Numbered from the stretch's first letter, positions 34,915 through 43,797 are shown. The stretch: 64,000 nt of DNA from 21-14-0-10-47-8 sp966211795 (GCA_966211795.1 CBIHNW010000013.1:1-64000); one strand, 5' to 3'. Program-made: numbers and translations. The notes: generated by a model from the letters alone, not told the origin.

Positions 34915-35502
34915 ATGAAACAGAATCGACTTGTCAGCGTTACCACCGCGATCGCCGCGGCTCTTGTTTTGGGGATCGCATTTCAGACTCAATCGGCTTC
35001 CGCCCAGATGCCAGGTTCAGGATTTCATCAAGGGGATCACAACCATGGACATCCCGGCAATCCAGGCCCAGGCTTCCCGTCTCCACCAAATGATCCTTAC
35101 AATCCAGGATATCCAAATTATCCTAACTATCCCGGCTATGGCCAACTCAGCTATCAACAAGCAGAACAAGTGGCTCTCGATTTTTACCGCGCGTTCCTTT
35201 TCCGCAATGCGGATGCAAGCGGCCTGCAAGGCATGATCAGTTCGATCATGAATCAAGGTCAGTCGGCAGCCGTGGCCCAAGCAGTTGGCGTGATTCAATC
35301 TCAAGAATTCTACCAGAACGTTCGCGGTCGTTACAGCGACCAACAAATTTTGGCGAACATTTACCGCGTGTTTTTCCATCGCAATGTTGACCAGAGCGGA
35401 TTTTACAATTGGCTTCCTATGATGCAGCAAGGGCGCTACGCGGATGTTGCATCCGGAATCGTTGGTTCTGACGAATTTAGAAACAACTATTTGTATCACT
35501 AA
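34915..35502 (+). CDS. Secreted DUF4214-like protein
   Basis: 195 residues with a signal peptide ('VTTAIAAALVLGIAFQTQSASA', cleavage near residue 31). A Pro/Gly/Asn/Tyr linker of ~45 residues follows (NPGYPNYPNYPGYG), then two helical repeats of the DUF4214 type: 'QVALDFYRAFLFRNADASGLQGMI' and 'QILANIYRVFFHRNVDQSGFYNWLPMM', ending 'IVGSDEFRNNYLYH'. DUF4214 units are found in secreted and S-layer-like proteins, often with phycobilisome-linker-like folds; the role is unknown. A strong intrinsic terminator follows directly. Confidence 0.75.
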   Translation: MKQNRLVSVTTAIAAALVLGIAFQTQSASAQMPGSGFHQGDHNHGHPGNPGPGFPSPPNDPYNPGYPNYPNYPGYGQLSYQQAEQVALDFYRAFLFRNADASGLQGMISSIMNQGQSAAVAQAVGVIQSQEFYQNVRGRYSDQQILANIYRVFFHRNVDQSGFYNWLPMMQQGRYADVASGIVGSDEFRNNYLYH

Positions 35503-35527
35503 TCATTGCCTTCAGCACCCAGTCTAC

Positions 35528-35564
35528 AAAAGGGAAACCGCGACAGTGGTTTCCCTTTTTTTTT
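35528..35564 (+). terminator. Intrinsic terminator of the DUF4214-like gene
   Basis: AAAGGGAAACC (35528-35538) pairs exactly with GGTTTCCCTTT (35548-35558) around a nine-base loop, continuing into a run of nine or more T. This is a textbook rho-independent terminator. The rest of the 35565-35774 stretch shows no gene. Confidence 0.9.
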
Positions 35565-35774
35565 AACTTCATGACTCCCGCAAAAAAATGTTCCCAATCA
35601 AAAATGAATTCTCAATTTCCCGCACAACCTTCAAGATAAAGTGAACCTTTGATCCTCAACGATTCGCTCAGCACCCATGAAGACGGGTCCTCAAAAGTCG
35701 CGAAATATCGACAGACACTTTCAGGTCTCGCGAATTGAATAGAATTTGGATTTATTTGGGGCATTGATGGGACT

Positions 35775-35797
35775 CAGTTTTCAAGAGCTGAAAACTG
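35775..35797 (-). terminator. Hairpin directly behind tRNA-Pro
   Basis: CAGTTTTCA and TGAAAACTG pair perfectly (9 bp) around a five-base loop, starting within the CCA end of the tRNA gene. It may end the pheS operon/tRNA transcript or guide 3' processing; no T-run follows. Confidence 0.5.
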
Positions 35798-35872
35798 GTC
35801 TGCGTAGGCGGATTTGAACCGCCGACCTCTTGCACCCCAAGCAAGCGCTCTACCAAGCTGAGCCATACGCAG
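35796..35872 (-). tRNA. tRNA-Pro(GGG)
   Basis: Folded by eye on the minus strand. The acceptor stem CTGCGTA/TACGCAG has 7 perfect pairs. The D arm is GCTC...GAGC. The anticodon stem CTTGC/GCAAG carries loop TTGGGGT, giving anticodon GGG. The T arm is GGCGG-TTCAAAT-CCGCC, followed by discriminator A and an encoded CCA. GGG reads proline codons CCC and CCU. It lies ~90 bases after merR on the same strand. Confidence 0.95.
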
Positions 35873-35964
35873 ACACTCGAAAGAAATTAAAAAATAAAAT
35901 GAAAGATGAAAATTAGCAATCCACGCTTAACGCATCATTGCTACAGAAAAAGGGAAGGCACCTT

Positions 35965-36534
35965 TTAGAAGAGTTGCTTGGCTCGGCGGATGCTGATCAG
36001 GAGATCGTCGACCTGGTCGTTGATGTGCTCGAGTTTTTGGCTCATCGTCGAGATGGTCTTTTCTTTTTTGACTTCGCTGCGCACGAAATTTTTGAGATCT
36101 TTCAGGGCCGCGCGGGCGCCTTCGATCGAGAAGCGATCGCGGTGCAAAAGCTTGCGGATCAGGTAAGCGTTCTCGACGTCTTTTTTCGTATAGTAGCGCT
36201 GATTGTTCGAGGCTTTTTTCGGTTTCAGAATTTCGAATTCGGATTCCCAGTATCTCAAGACGTACTGTTTGATGCCAAGCATGTCGGCCACTTCGCCGAT
36301 CTTGAATCCCATCTTCACCGGGATCGAGTTGATTTCCTCGAGAAGCTTTTCATCGCACAAAGCTGCCGGCAGCGACAAGATTTGCTCGGCCGGCGGAAGT
36401 TCCGCCGCACTGGCATTCGTCACCGTGGGCTGAACCGGAACATGTTGATCCGCCAAGACGATCTCTTGCGCATCTTCCTTTTCCGCCGTGGGCTCCGCTT
36501 CGAGGATCTCAACCTCAGTCATTGTCATCTTCAT
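35965..36534 (-). CDS. MerR-family transcriptional regulator
   Basis: 189 residues from the ATG at 36534; the ATG at 36528 has AAGG at better spacing. A disordered acidic N-terminus (~70 residues) precedes a MerR helix-turn-helix: 'FKIGEVADMLGIKQYVLRYWESEFEILKPKKASNNQRYYTKKDVENAYLIRKLLH', then a coiled-coil dimerisation helix to the C-terminus. No Cys-containing metal site is present, so the effector is unknown. It overlaps the end of ihfA by up to 20 bases; ihfA followed by a merR gene is a common arrangement in several proteobacterial and related groups. Confidence 0.85.
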   Translation of the reverse strand: MKMTMTEVEILEAEPTAEKEDAQEIVLADQHVPVQPTVTNASAAELPPAEQILSLPAALCDEKLLEEINSIPVKMGFKIGEVADMLGIKQYVLRYWESEFEILKPKKASNNQRYYTKKDVENAYLIRKLLHRDRFSIEGARAALKDLKNFVRSEVKKEKTISTMSQKLEHINDQVDDLLISIRRAKQLF

Positions 36535-36865
36535 CCTTGCCGATCAAGTGTTCGTACTCTTCCCCGTTGAGCATGGCCTTCAGAACCTGACTGGGTCGGA
36601 AGGTCAGCACGCGGCGTGCACTGATGGTGATTTGTTCATTGGTTTGAGGATTGCGGCCCACGCGTTCGTTTTTCCCGCGGACGACGAAGTTTCCGAAGCC
36701 GGAAATTTTCACTTTATCGCCTTGATGGAAAACATCTTTCAAAGTGTCGAACACCAGTTCGACCAGCTCAGAGGCTTCCTTCTTGGAAAATCCGATTTTC
36801 TGATAAACCTTTTCAACGATATCCGCCTTGGTCATCGTTGATTTGCTGACATTTTGTCCGGCCAT
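36515..36865 (-). CDS. ihfA: Integration host factor alpha subunit / HU-family DNA-binding protein
   Basis: 116 residues from the ATG at 36865 (GAGG about 9 bases upstream); upstream in-frame starts are less likely. The HU/IHF fold is complete: 'TKADIVEKVYQKIGFSKKEASELVELVFDTLKDVF', 'GDKVKISGFGNFVVRGKNERVGRNPQTNEQITISARRVLTFRPSQVLK'. The arm motif GRNPQT with the intercalating Pro is intact. The acidic C-terminal tail (DEDDND) is longer than in E. coli. Its place behind pheT supports the alpha-subunit assignment. It bends DNA for recombination, replication and transcription. Confidence 0.9.
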   Translation of the reverse strand: MAGQNVSKSTMTKADIVEKVYQKIGFSKKEASELVELVFDTLKDVFHQGDKVKISGFGNFVVRGKNERVGRNPQTNEQITISARRVLTFRPSQVLKAMLNGEEYEHLIGKDEDDND

Positions 36866-36882
36866 CTTAACCATCCTCAAAT

Positions 36883-36902
36883 CGCGTCTTACAAAAGACG
36901 CG
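36883..36902 (-). promoter_or_regulatory. Strong hairpin in the ihfA leader
   Basis: CGCGTCTT-ttgt-AAGACGCG, eight perfect pairs with a four-base loop, ends 17 bases before the ihfA start, just upstream of its ribosome-binding site. It could insulate ihfA from pheT transcription or mark an mRNA processing point. Confidence 0.5.
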
Positions 36903-37000
36903 CGTGTCTGTCTGAGGATAGGCTAGCAAGTTGTTGAAACGAATCAAGAATATTCCGCTAAAAGCAGACAGATTATTCCGGCAAAGCCAGATCGCGGTGC

Positions 37001-39445
37001 TTAGCGGACCGAAACCTGAAGCTTCTCTTTTAACGCGCTTAAAACACGCTCGATGGACTCGGTCACCGTTTGGTCACGCAGCGTGTCTTTCTTGTCCTGA
37101 TAACTCAGGCTGAAAGCGACCGATTTTTGCCCGGCCTCGAGCTTATCACCTTCATAGACGTCAAAGACTTCCAAGCCCGTCAAATAAGGTCCTGCTTCCT
37201 TTTTCATCAGGTCGCTGACCTCTTGCACCCGCAAAGACTTTGGCATCACCAAAGCCAGATCCCGGCGAATGCTCGGGAACCGAGACAAGCTCTCGACTCG
37301 TTTCACTCGCGGCTGCCCCTTAAACAAGGCTTCCAGATCCAGCTCGGCCATTGCCGCCGGCACGCGGATTTTATCATCCTCAAGCACCAAGGGATGCAAA
37401 GTCCCCAGGAAACCAATCTTCTTTCCCTCGACCACCAGGTGTGCGGCCTGTCCGCGATGTAAGAAAGCCGGGATTTCGCCTTTGTTGGCGATCGGCACCC
37501 ACTGAAAGCTGGTGATATTCAAAAACTTGAGCAGATTCTCAACCGCCGCTTTGACTTCGAAAACCACCGGATGATCAGAACCCTTTTGCCATAGGCTTTG
37601 CACCATTCCCCAAGCGGAAATTCCCAACCGCCAAGCTTCCTGGTACTGCCCAGGCCCTTCGTGCAAGAAGACCTTACCCATCTCGAACAAGCGACCGACT
37701 TCGTTTCCTTGATGGAAATTCTGGCTGATATTTCGGTACAACCCAAAGCTCAAACTTTGGCGCAAGCAATCCTGCTCTTCATTCAAGGGATTCAAAACCT
37801 TGACCGGCATTTCGGTCGCCTTAAGACCTGCCGCCCGCAAGGTCTCCATGTTTTTCAAAAACTGGTTCTGGGACTTGGTCCCCACAAATGTCGAATGCAA
37901 AGCCTGCGAGTAGCCCTGCGCCCGTAAGATCTCGGACGCCTTTCTTTGCATCACGTAATTGGCATCATGCGCGGTCGGAACCAGATCCAAAACCGGAATC
38001 GTCTCCGGAATCTGATCGTAACCATTGAGACGCGCGTACTCTTCGACCAAATCCATATCTTGCTCGAGATCAAAGCGATATGACGGCGGCAGAATTTTGT
38101 AATCGCCCTCGCCGACCACTTCGACCTGACAACCCAGGCGCTTCATAAAGTCTTCAAACTTTTTCCCCTGAGCCGCGTACCCCAAACGATCGGAAATCGT
38201 CTGCACTTTCAAAGCGACCACTTCTTTTTTCTGCGGGGTTGGATAGATATCGTGGTTTCCCGAGTAAGCTTCCCCACCCGCGACCTTCAAAATCAATTCA
38301 CTGGCGCGGTCCAAAGCTTTCAAGGTGCCCTCGGGATCCACGCCGCGCGCGAAGCGGTAACCGGAATCGGTGTTCAAACCATGCGCGCGCAAAGATTTTC
38401 GCGCCGACATCGGCGAGAAATAGGCGGACTCGAGAAACACATCCGTCGTCGCATCGGTCACGCCCGAATTTTTTCCACCGATGACGCCGGCGATGCAAAC
38501 GCTGCGTTCGGCATCTTTGATCATCAGTTCTTCACCGGTCAGCGAAAGCTCGGTGCCATCCAAAGTCGTAAACTTCTCGCCATTCAAGGCGCGCTCGACG
38601 ATGATCTTTCGTCCACGCAATTGCGAAGCATCAAACGCGTGCAGGGGCTGACCTAATTCCATCATCACGTAATTGGTGCAATCGACGATGTTATTGATCG
38701 AATTCATGCCGACCATCTCCAGGCGCTTCACCAGCCACGCAGGACTGGGTGCCACCTTCACGCCGCGCAGATAACGACCCGTATAGCGCGGACACAGATC
38801 GGTCGCCCGCACCTCAAGCCCCACTTGATCTTTTGTCGAATGCGAGCTGAGCGCCACCGTGGGCTCAACATTTTTCAATTCTTTCCCGAGCAGACAAGCA
38901 ACCTCGCGGGCCAAACCGTAATGGCTCAGGCAATCCGCACGATTGGCCGTGACCTTCAATTCAAACGTTACATCATCCAGGCCCTGGTATTCGGCAAATG
39001 GTTTTCCAATCGGCGCGTCTTCCGGCAAAATCACGATGCCGTCGCTATCGCCAGGCAAGCCCAGCTCTTTCCACGAACAGAGCATGCCGCCAGATTCCAC
39101 TCCGCGCACGACCGCTTTTTTAATCGCGAAATTTCCCGGCAGGATCGCGCCCGGCAGGGCCACCACGACTTTGTCGTTGGCCTTGTGGTTCTGCGCTCCG
39201 CAGACGATCTGGTGGACCACACCCTCGCCCGTGGTGACACGGCAGACGGACAGCTTATCCGATGTCGAGTGTTTCTCTTTTTCCAGGATGAGACCGGTGA
39301 CGACAAAATCGAAATCGCGAGATTTGTTTTGAATCTCCTCGACCTCAAGTCCCGCCTTGGTCAGCACATCGCCCAACGCTTCGGGCTTTTGAAAAAACTC
39401 TTTCACGTCGACAAAATCATGCAGCCATTTCAATGAAATTTTCAT
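37001..39445 (-). CDS. pheT: Phenylalanine--tRNA ligase beta subunit
   Basis: 814 residues, the usual size for the bacterial beta subunit. The order is an N-terminal half ('MKISLKWLHDFVDV'), an EMAP-type tRNA-binding domain (~40-150, 'CSWKELGLPGDSDGI'), B3/B4 editing domain ('NSINNIVDCTNYVMMELGQPLHAFDA'), B5 domain, catalytic-like core and a C-terminal anticodon-binding FDX-ACB domain ('SRFPSIRRDLALVMP'). With PheS it charges tRNA-Phe as an alpha2beta2 complex. It starts 17 bases after pheS. Confidence 0.97.
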   Translation of the reverse strand: MKISLKWLHDFVDVKEFFQKPEALGDVLTKAGLEVEEIQNKSRDFDFVVTGLILEKEKHSTSDKLSVCRVTTGEGVVHQIVCGAQNHKANDKVVVALPGAILPGNFAIKKAVVRGVESGGMLCSWKELGLPGDSDGIVILPEDAPIGKPFAEYQGLDDVTFELKVTANRADCLSHYGLAREVACLLGKELKNVEPTVALSSHSTKDQVGLEVRATDLCPRYTGRYLRGVKVAPSPAWLVKRLEMVGMNSINNIVDCTNYVMMELGQPLHAFDASQLRGRKIIVERALNGEKFTTLDGTELSLTGEELMIKDAERSVCIAGVIGGKNSGVTDATTDVFLESAYFSPMSARKSLRAHGLNTDSGYRFARGVDPEGTLKALDRASELILKVAGGEAYSGNHDIYPTPQKKEVVALKVQTISDRLGYAAQGKKFEDFMKRLGCQVEVVGEGDYKILPPSYRFDLEQDMDLVEEYARLNGYDQIPETIPVLDLVPTAHDANYVMQRKASEILRAQGYSQALHSTFVGTKSQNQFLKNMETLRAAGLKATEMPVKVLNPLNEEQDCLRQSLSFGLYRNISQNFHQGNEVGRLFEMGKVFLHEGPGQYQEAWRLGISAWGMVQSLWQKGSDHPVVFEVKAAVENLLKFLNITSFQWVPIANKGEIPAFLHRGQAAHLVVEGKKIGFLGTLHPLVLEDDKIRVPAAMAELDLEALFKGQPRVKRVESLSRFPSIRRDLALVMPKSLRVQEVSDLMKKEAGPYLTGLEVFDVYEGDKLEAGQKSVAFSLSYQDKKDTLRDQTVTESIERVLSALKEKLQVSVR

Positions 39446-39462
39446 ATTTTGAAGCCCTTGCC

Positions 39463-40500
39463 TTAAACAAACTGATTGAGGAAGCGAACATCGTTTTCCG
39501 GGAACAGGCGAATGTCCTCGATGCCGTATTTGATGATCGCCATGCGCTCGATGCCGAAACCAAACGCGAAACCTTGCCAGCGCGGATACTCAATCCCGAC
39601 CGCCTGGAACACTTTCGGATTCATCAGACCGCAACCGCCGATTTCAATCCAGCCCGAGCCTTTGCACATGCTGCAGCCCTTGCCTTTGCAAATCGGACAG
39701 GTGCAATCCACCTCGGCCGATGGTTCGGTGAAGGGAAAAAAGCTCGGACGAAATCGCGTCTTCAAATCACTGCCAAAAAATTCGCGCACGAAATAGGTGA
39801 TCGTGCCCTTGAGATCCGCCATCGAAACTTTCTCGTCGATGCACATGCCCTCGATCTGGTGAAAGTGCGGCAGGTGCGAAATATCGCTGTCGCAACGAAA
39901 CACGGCGCCGGTGCCGACGATGCGTAAAGGTGGTTTCTCAGATTCCAAAGAGTGAATCTGAATCGGTGATGTGTGCGTGCGCAGGACGTGCGTGGGATCG
40001 ATAAAGAAAGTGTCCTGCATGTCGCGCGCCGGGTGATTGGCCGGAATGTTCAAAGCTTCAAAATTGTAAAAATCTTTTTCAATCAACGGCCCCTGTCTCA
40101 GCGAGTACCCGATGCGCGCCATGATCGAAAAAATTTCATGCGTGACCTTGGCCACCGGATGCTCAGTCCCGGCCAGATGCTTATAAGCTGGCAGCGTGAG
40201 ATCGATCTCCTCGGCCGACATCTTCTCTTCGAGCTCGGCCTTTTTCAGGGCGCCCTCAGCATCCGTATAAGCGAGCTCGAGCGCCTGCTTGACCTCGTTG
40301 ACGAGCTTACCGAACAGTGGCTTTTCCTCTTTCGGAAGTGTCGCCATGTCCTTCATGATCTCGGTCAGGGCCCCGTTCTTTCCCAAGAATTCAACCTTGA
40401 CGTCGTAAAGAGATTTGCTCGAGCTTGCCGCCCGCATTTTCTCCAGAGCCAGAGCTTGGAGATTTGCCAGTTTTGATTGCGCGTTTTGAGTTTGTGACAT
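39463..40500 (-). CDS. pheS: Phenylalanine--tRNA ligase alpha subunit
   Basis: 345 residues from the ATG at 40500 (MSQTQNAQ), matching the normal length; the frame is open upstream to 40668 but that part is not conserved. The N-terminal coiled coil (~1-90) is followed by the class II catalytic core: motif 2 region 'RTHTSPIQIHSLESEKPPLRIVGTGAVFRCD', and 'FRPSFFPFTEPSAEVD' and 'GFAFGFGIERMAIIKYGIEDIR' (motif 3). A CPICKGKGCSMCKG insertion suggests zinc binding. It is the first gene of pheS-pheT-ihfA-merR. Confidence 0.97.
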   Translation of the reverse strand: MSQTQNAQSKLANLQALALEKMRAASSSKSLYDVKVEFLGKNGALTEIMKDMATLPKEEKPLFGKLVNEVKQALELAYTDAEGALKKAELEEKMSAEEIDLTLPAYKHLAGTEHPVAKVTHEIFSIMARIGYSLRQGPLIEKDFYNFEALNIPANHPARDMQDTFFIDPTHVLRTHTSPIQIHSLESEKPPLRIVGTGAVFRCDSDISHLPHFHQIEGMCIDEKVSMADLKGTITYFVREFFGSDLKTRFRPSFFPFTEPSAEVDCTCPICKGKGCSMCKGSGWIEIGGCGLMNPKVFQAVGIEYPRWQGFAFGFGIERMAIIKYGIEDIRLFPENDVRFLNQFV

Positions 40501-40637
40501 AGATTGCAGAATATATTCAAATTGCTGGATTTGCGCACCCTTAAGGCATTGCATTAAGGGCCTAAAGGACAAAATAAAAGCGGGACCGCGGCGCCCACCG
40601 GGTGCTGAAGGAAACGACTCGAACTGAACCGAAACAG
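40501..40637. promoter_or_regulatory. Divergent intergenic region pheS / rsmG
   Basis: A 137-base stretch that must carry promoters for both pheS (minus) and rsmG (plus). No consensus -35/-10 pair stands out and no pheM-like leader peptide with a run of Phe codons was found before pheS. Confidence 0.4.
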
Positions 40638-41441
40638 ATGGCTCATAAAAATAAAACCAACCTTTCACCCTACAAAGCCCGAAACCCGAAAGCCGGCGAT
40701 CCCAGCGCGCTCAAGGGCCGTCATAAAAAGCCCGAGACCATCTATTCGCTTGAAGAGGCAAACGACCGCCTGGCCGATATCTTCCGCAATCATAACTTTA
40801 AGGGCGTCAGCCACGAACAGCGTCGGGCCCTGGCGCACTTCTACCGTCTTTTGATGGAAACCCAGGAAACCGAGAATTTCACCCGCCTGCTCAAGATTCG
40901 CGATATTGCGATCAAACACTTTATCGATTGCCTGATGATCCCGCAGATCACCAAGCTTCAGTTTCCATTGATGGATGTCGGCACCGGCCCAGGCTTTCCC
41001 GGCATTCCGCTCAAGATCGCCTTTCCACAAGAGCGCATCATCCTGGCCGAAGGCGTTCAGCGTCGGGTCGAGTTCCTGAAAAAAGTCCGCTCGGAAATGA
41101 ATCTGCAACAGCTCGATATCATCGGTCGCAACATCAATCCTTATTTCGCCTACCCAGTGCAAGGCGTGATCACACGCGCGGTGGAAGACGTACGAAACAC
41201 GCTGACCAATGTTTTGACCTGCCTGCAACTGGGCGGAAAAGTGTACCTGATGAAGGGCCCCGGCGTGGATCCGGAAATCGAGATCGCCAAAAAAGAAATG
41301 GGCGAATTTTACGAGCTTGAACAAAACACCGCCTACAGCTTGCCTGAAACCACGCAAGAACGAAGGCTCTTGGTCTACCGAAAGATCAAGCTCGCACCGC
41401 TGCCGGATTTTGACGAAGAACCTTGGCCCGAGGACGACTGA
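40638..41441 (+). CDS. rsmG: 16S rRNA (guanine-N7)-methyltransferase
   Basis: 267 residues from the ATG at 40638. RsmG methylates G527 of 16S rRNA. The Rossmann-type SAM motif 'LMDVGTGPGFPGIPLKIAFP' starts near residue 111, followed by 'RVEFLKKVRSEMNL' and 'VITRAVEDV'. The N-terminal ~50 residues are a basic Lys/Pro-rich extension beyond the usual family length. The stop codon overlaps the next start (TGATG), so rsmG and the SpoU gene form a translationally coupled RNA-modification pair. No gidA/mnmG partner is adjacent. Confidence 0.9.
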   Translation: MAHKNKTNLSPYKARNPKAGDPSALKGRHKKPETIYSLEEANDRLADIFRNHNFKGVSHEQRRALAHFYRLLMETQETENFTRLLKIRDIAIKHFIDCLMIPQITKLQFPLMDVGTGPGFPGIPLKIAFPQERIILAEGVQRRVEFLKKVRSEMNLQQLDIIGRNINPYFAYPVQGVITRAVEDVRNTLTNVLTCLQLGGKVYLMKGPGVDPEIEIAKKEMGEFYELEQNTAYSLPETTQERRLLVYRKIKLAPLPDFDEEPWPEDD

Positions 41442-42175
41442 TGCTCGAGATCTCAAGCTCCACCAACGCCCTGTTTAAGAAATTCGCCTCGCTGCTGGAA
41501 TCGAAAGGTCTCAAAAAAGAAGGCCTTTTTATTTTATCCGGCAAAAATCTCGTTCAAGAGTTCCTGAAAAAACCAACGCTTCCCATCGAATCTGAACTGT
41601 GGATGGAGGGACAGACACCTCTGTGCCCACCCAAGCTTCAGGTGAAATTATCGAAAGCCTTGTTCGAAGAGCTGGATGTTCTCGGCACCAAGAGCAATCT
41701 CCTCGTGCTCAAGCAGCCCGAAATCCGAGAGTGGGATTTTTCGACTCCCACCAACGGGCTCAAGCTTTTGGCGCCGCTCGGAGATCCCGCCAACCTTGGC
41801 GCCTTGATGCGAAGCTCGGAAGCGTTTGGTGTCGATAACATCATCTTGCTTCGTGAATCCGCAAATCCCTTTTTACCCAAAGCGATCAAGGCCTCGGCCG
41901 GTAGCGTGACCCGTTTGAATCTGTGGCGGGGTCCCGGCATCCAGGATCTCAATGCCCGACCGATCGTGGCGCTGGATCTGAAGGGTGAAACCCTTGCCGG
42001 ATTTCAATGGCCACAAAATTCTTATTTATTGATTGGCGAAGAGGGCGCCGGCATTCCGACTTTGCCGGGAGTAAAAAAAATCTCGATTCCCATTCAAGGC
42101 GTCGAATCGCTCAACGCTACGGTCGCGGCCAGTCTCGCACTGTATGATTACCACCTGAAGAATCTAATTCGCTAA
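41441..42175 (+). CDS. SpoU/TrmH-family RNA 2'-O-methyltransferase
   Basis: 244 residues from the ATG at 41441, which overlaps the rsmG stop. It has an RNA-binding N-terminal substrate domain (~1-95), then the SPOUT knot: motif 1 'PLGDPANLGALMRSSEAFGVDNIILL', motif 2 'YLLIGEEGAGIP' and motif 3 'IPIQGVESLNATVAASLALYDY'. All three SpoU motifs are intact, so it should be active. The exact target (23S rRNA or tRNA) cannot be assigned from sequence alone. Confidence 0.88.
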   Translation: MLEISSSTNALFKKFASLLESKGLKKEGLFILSGKNLVQEFLKKPTLPIESELWMEGQTPLCPPKLQVKLSKALFEELDVLGTKSNLLVLKQPEIREWDFSTPTNGLKLLAPLGDPANLGALMRSSEAFGVDNIILLRESANPFLPKAIKASAGSVTRLNLWRGPGIQDLNARPIVALDLKGETLAGFQWPQNSYLLIGEEGAGIPTLPGVKKISIPIQGVESLNATVAASLALYDYHLKNLIR

Positions 42176-42226
42176 GAGTTTCCGCTAAATTCTCACCGCT
42201 CCAACATCACCCGAATTCGACGCAGC

Positions 42227-42964
42227 CTAAGGATTCAAATATTTTTGAGCCCACTCGTCGATCGATCCATTTTTGACCAAGGCTTGCACGGCCGCATCGA
42301 TTTCCTTCCAGCGTTTCTCACTCATGGCCGGCAGCGCATGCACCCAAACTGGTTTTTCCGAGACTGCGTACTGCTGGATTTGCTCCGAAGCAATCTTCCT
42401 TTTATGCAGGACCGCCCGAAAGGCGACACTGCCGCAGACACCTTCCACACGTCCCAACAGTAGCACGTCGAGACACTGCTCATAGGACTTGAGATCACTC
42501 CAATGAATGGCTTTCACATCGTCCAAGTCCGTACAACCACCCGCCAAGCGGCAAATGGGACCCGCCAAATCTTGTTTGCTCTGAATGGATTTATGATCCG
42601 CTCGCGTATAAATGAACGTGTTGCCATTCTTTAAAAACGATTTTCGAGTTTTCATGTCGGCAAACGTCGTCTGATCCGTCATGATCACGATTTCAACGGC
42701 GCCCTGGCGAAGCAATTCGATGGCTCGACGGATGGGAACCAAGGTGACTTCCAGTGGCACTCCCATTCGCCCGGCAATTCCTTTCGCCACCGCGTAATGA
42801 AAGCCCTTCATCTCGCCCCCCTCTTTATAGGCAAACGGAAGCTTATCAAACATCGCGACCTTCAAGGGTTCCTTGACGGAATCAACCGAAGCCTCCTTCA
42901 AAGGCTCGTTTGAAAATGCGACCACCGAATTGAGAAGTAATAAGAAAAGGATCAGTCGATTCAC
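42227..42964 (-). CDS. Periplasmic solute-binding-like protein, paralogue of 2900-3670
   Basis: About 245 residues from the GTG at 42964 (GGAG five bases upstream); a GTG at 42970 is also possible. The signal peptide is 'RLILFLLLLNSVVAFS'. The mature domain has 'LKVAMFDKLPFAYKEGGEMKGFHYAVAKGIA' and 'RRAIELLRQGAVEIVIMTDQTTFADM', closely parallel to the protein at 2900 ('LKVALFNKEPLAW...GFHYEIVQAL', 'RAVELFRSGTVDMLLLT'). Both have a Cys pair in the second lobe (CRLAGGC here) and both lack a linked ABC permease. Ligand unknown. Confidence 0.7.
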   Translation of the reverse strand: MNRLILFLLLLNSVVAFSNEPLKEASVDSVKEPLKVAMFDKLPFAYKEGGEMKGFHYAVAKGIAGRMGVPLEVTLVPIRRAIELLRQGAVEIVIMTDQTTFADMKTRKSFLKNGNTFIYTRADHKSIQSKQDLAGPICRLAGGCTDLDDVKAIHWSDLKSYEQCLDVLLLGRVEGVCGSVAFRAVLHKRKIASEQIQQYAVSEKPVWVHALPAMSEKRWKEIDAAVQALVKNGSIDEWAQKYLNP

Positions 42965-43100
42965 TCGCACTCCACGCTTGATCGAAGTCTACACGATCGA
43001 TCAAGGTCGGCAAGCCCTGAGACGAAAGTCCAGTTTTTATCCGCTCCCGCTGCGACCATCGATTTTTTCCTTAGAATAGAAAAAAACCGAAAGGATCACC

Positions 43101-43661
43101 ATGAGAGCCGTCACTCTATTATTTGCCTTGTCCTTCATTCTTCCGTTGAGCCTTCGCGCCGCCGATGACCTGCCGAATTTTCGCGAAGTGAATTCTTCTA
43201 TTTTCCGCTCGGGCCGTCCCACCCAAAATGGACTCGCCCAACTGAAAACACAGCGCGGAGTGAAGACTATCATCAATCTCGAGGACTCGGATTCGAACGT
43301 GCAAAAAGAAGCGGCGTGGGCCAAAGGTCTCGGCATCGATTACCTTCCGTTTCCGACCAATTCATTCAACCGCCCCGACGACCAAGCGGTGACGCAGATT
43401 TTAGAAATCTTGAAAGATCAAACGCGCTACCCCATTCTGATTCATTGCCATCACGGCGAAGACCGCACCGGCTTGATGATTGGATTGCACCGCGTGTTCA
43501 ACGAAGGCTGGACGCCGAAAGCGGCCTACCAAGAAATGCTCGATCTCGGCTTTCACACGATGCTCAGCGGACTGAAGAATTACTTTAAAGAGAAAACAGG
43601 TCTCAACCGCCGCCAAGAAAATTTCGACATCGCCATTCTCGATCCTGAGCTCGCCCCATAA
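43101..43661 (+). CDS. Secreted dual-specificity/tyrosine phosphatase-like protein
   Basis: 186 residues; AGGA lies 6-9 bases before the ATG. The signal peptide is 'VTLLFALSFILPLSLRAA' (cleavage near residue 20). The phosphatase P-loop is HCHHGEDRTG, giving Cys116-x5-Arg122, with a general-acid Asp candidate upstream in 'NSFNRPDD'. 'SIFRSGRPTQNGLAQLKTQRGVKTIINLED' matches the N-terminal part of the DSP/Siw14-like family. Export of such a phosphatase is uncommon; the target could be an inositol phosphate, a phosphoprotein or another periplasmic phosphate. Substrate not determinable. Confidence 0.8.
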   Translation: MRAVTLLFALSFILPLSLRAADDLPNFREVNSSIFRSGRPTQNGLAQLKTQRGVKTIINLEDSDSNVQKEAAWAKGLGIDYLPFPTNSFNRPDDQAVTQILEILKDQTRYPILIHCHHGEDRTGLMIGLHRVFNEGWTPKAAYQEMLDLGFHTMLSGLKNYFKEKTGLNRRQENFDIAILDPELAP

Positions 43662-43710
43662 TCGAGCGCACCCGTGAGCCCTCTCACCTGAACGGCCTCA
43701 CAATTCAACT

Positions 43711-43737
43711 GCAGCGAGATTCATTGGGTCTCGCTGC
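43711..43737. terminator. Hairpin after the phosphatase gene
   Basis: GCAGCGAGA (43711-43719) pairs exactly with TCTCGCTGC (43729-43737) around a nine-base loop, between the convergent phosphatase and mevalonate kinase genes. No T-run follows, but the position fits a bidirectional transcript end. Confidence 0.55.
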
Positions 43738-43797
43738 CAGCTTCCCCAGCACTCTTAGTAAAATGAAATGACGCTTGAATTTTGTTACGCTCTCAAA

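Noticed and set aside
36954..37008. TCCGCTAA/TTAGCGGA arms around the pheT stop as a terminator
   Set aside because: The loop is 39 bases and there is no T-run; an eight-base match over this distance may be chance.
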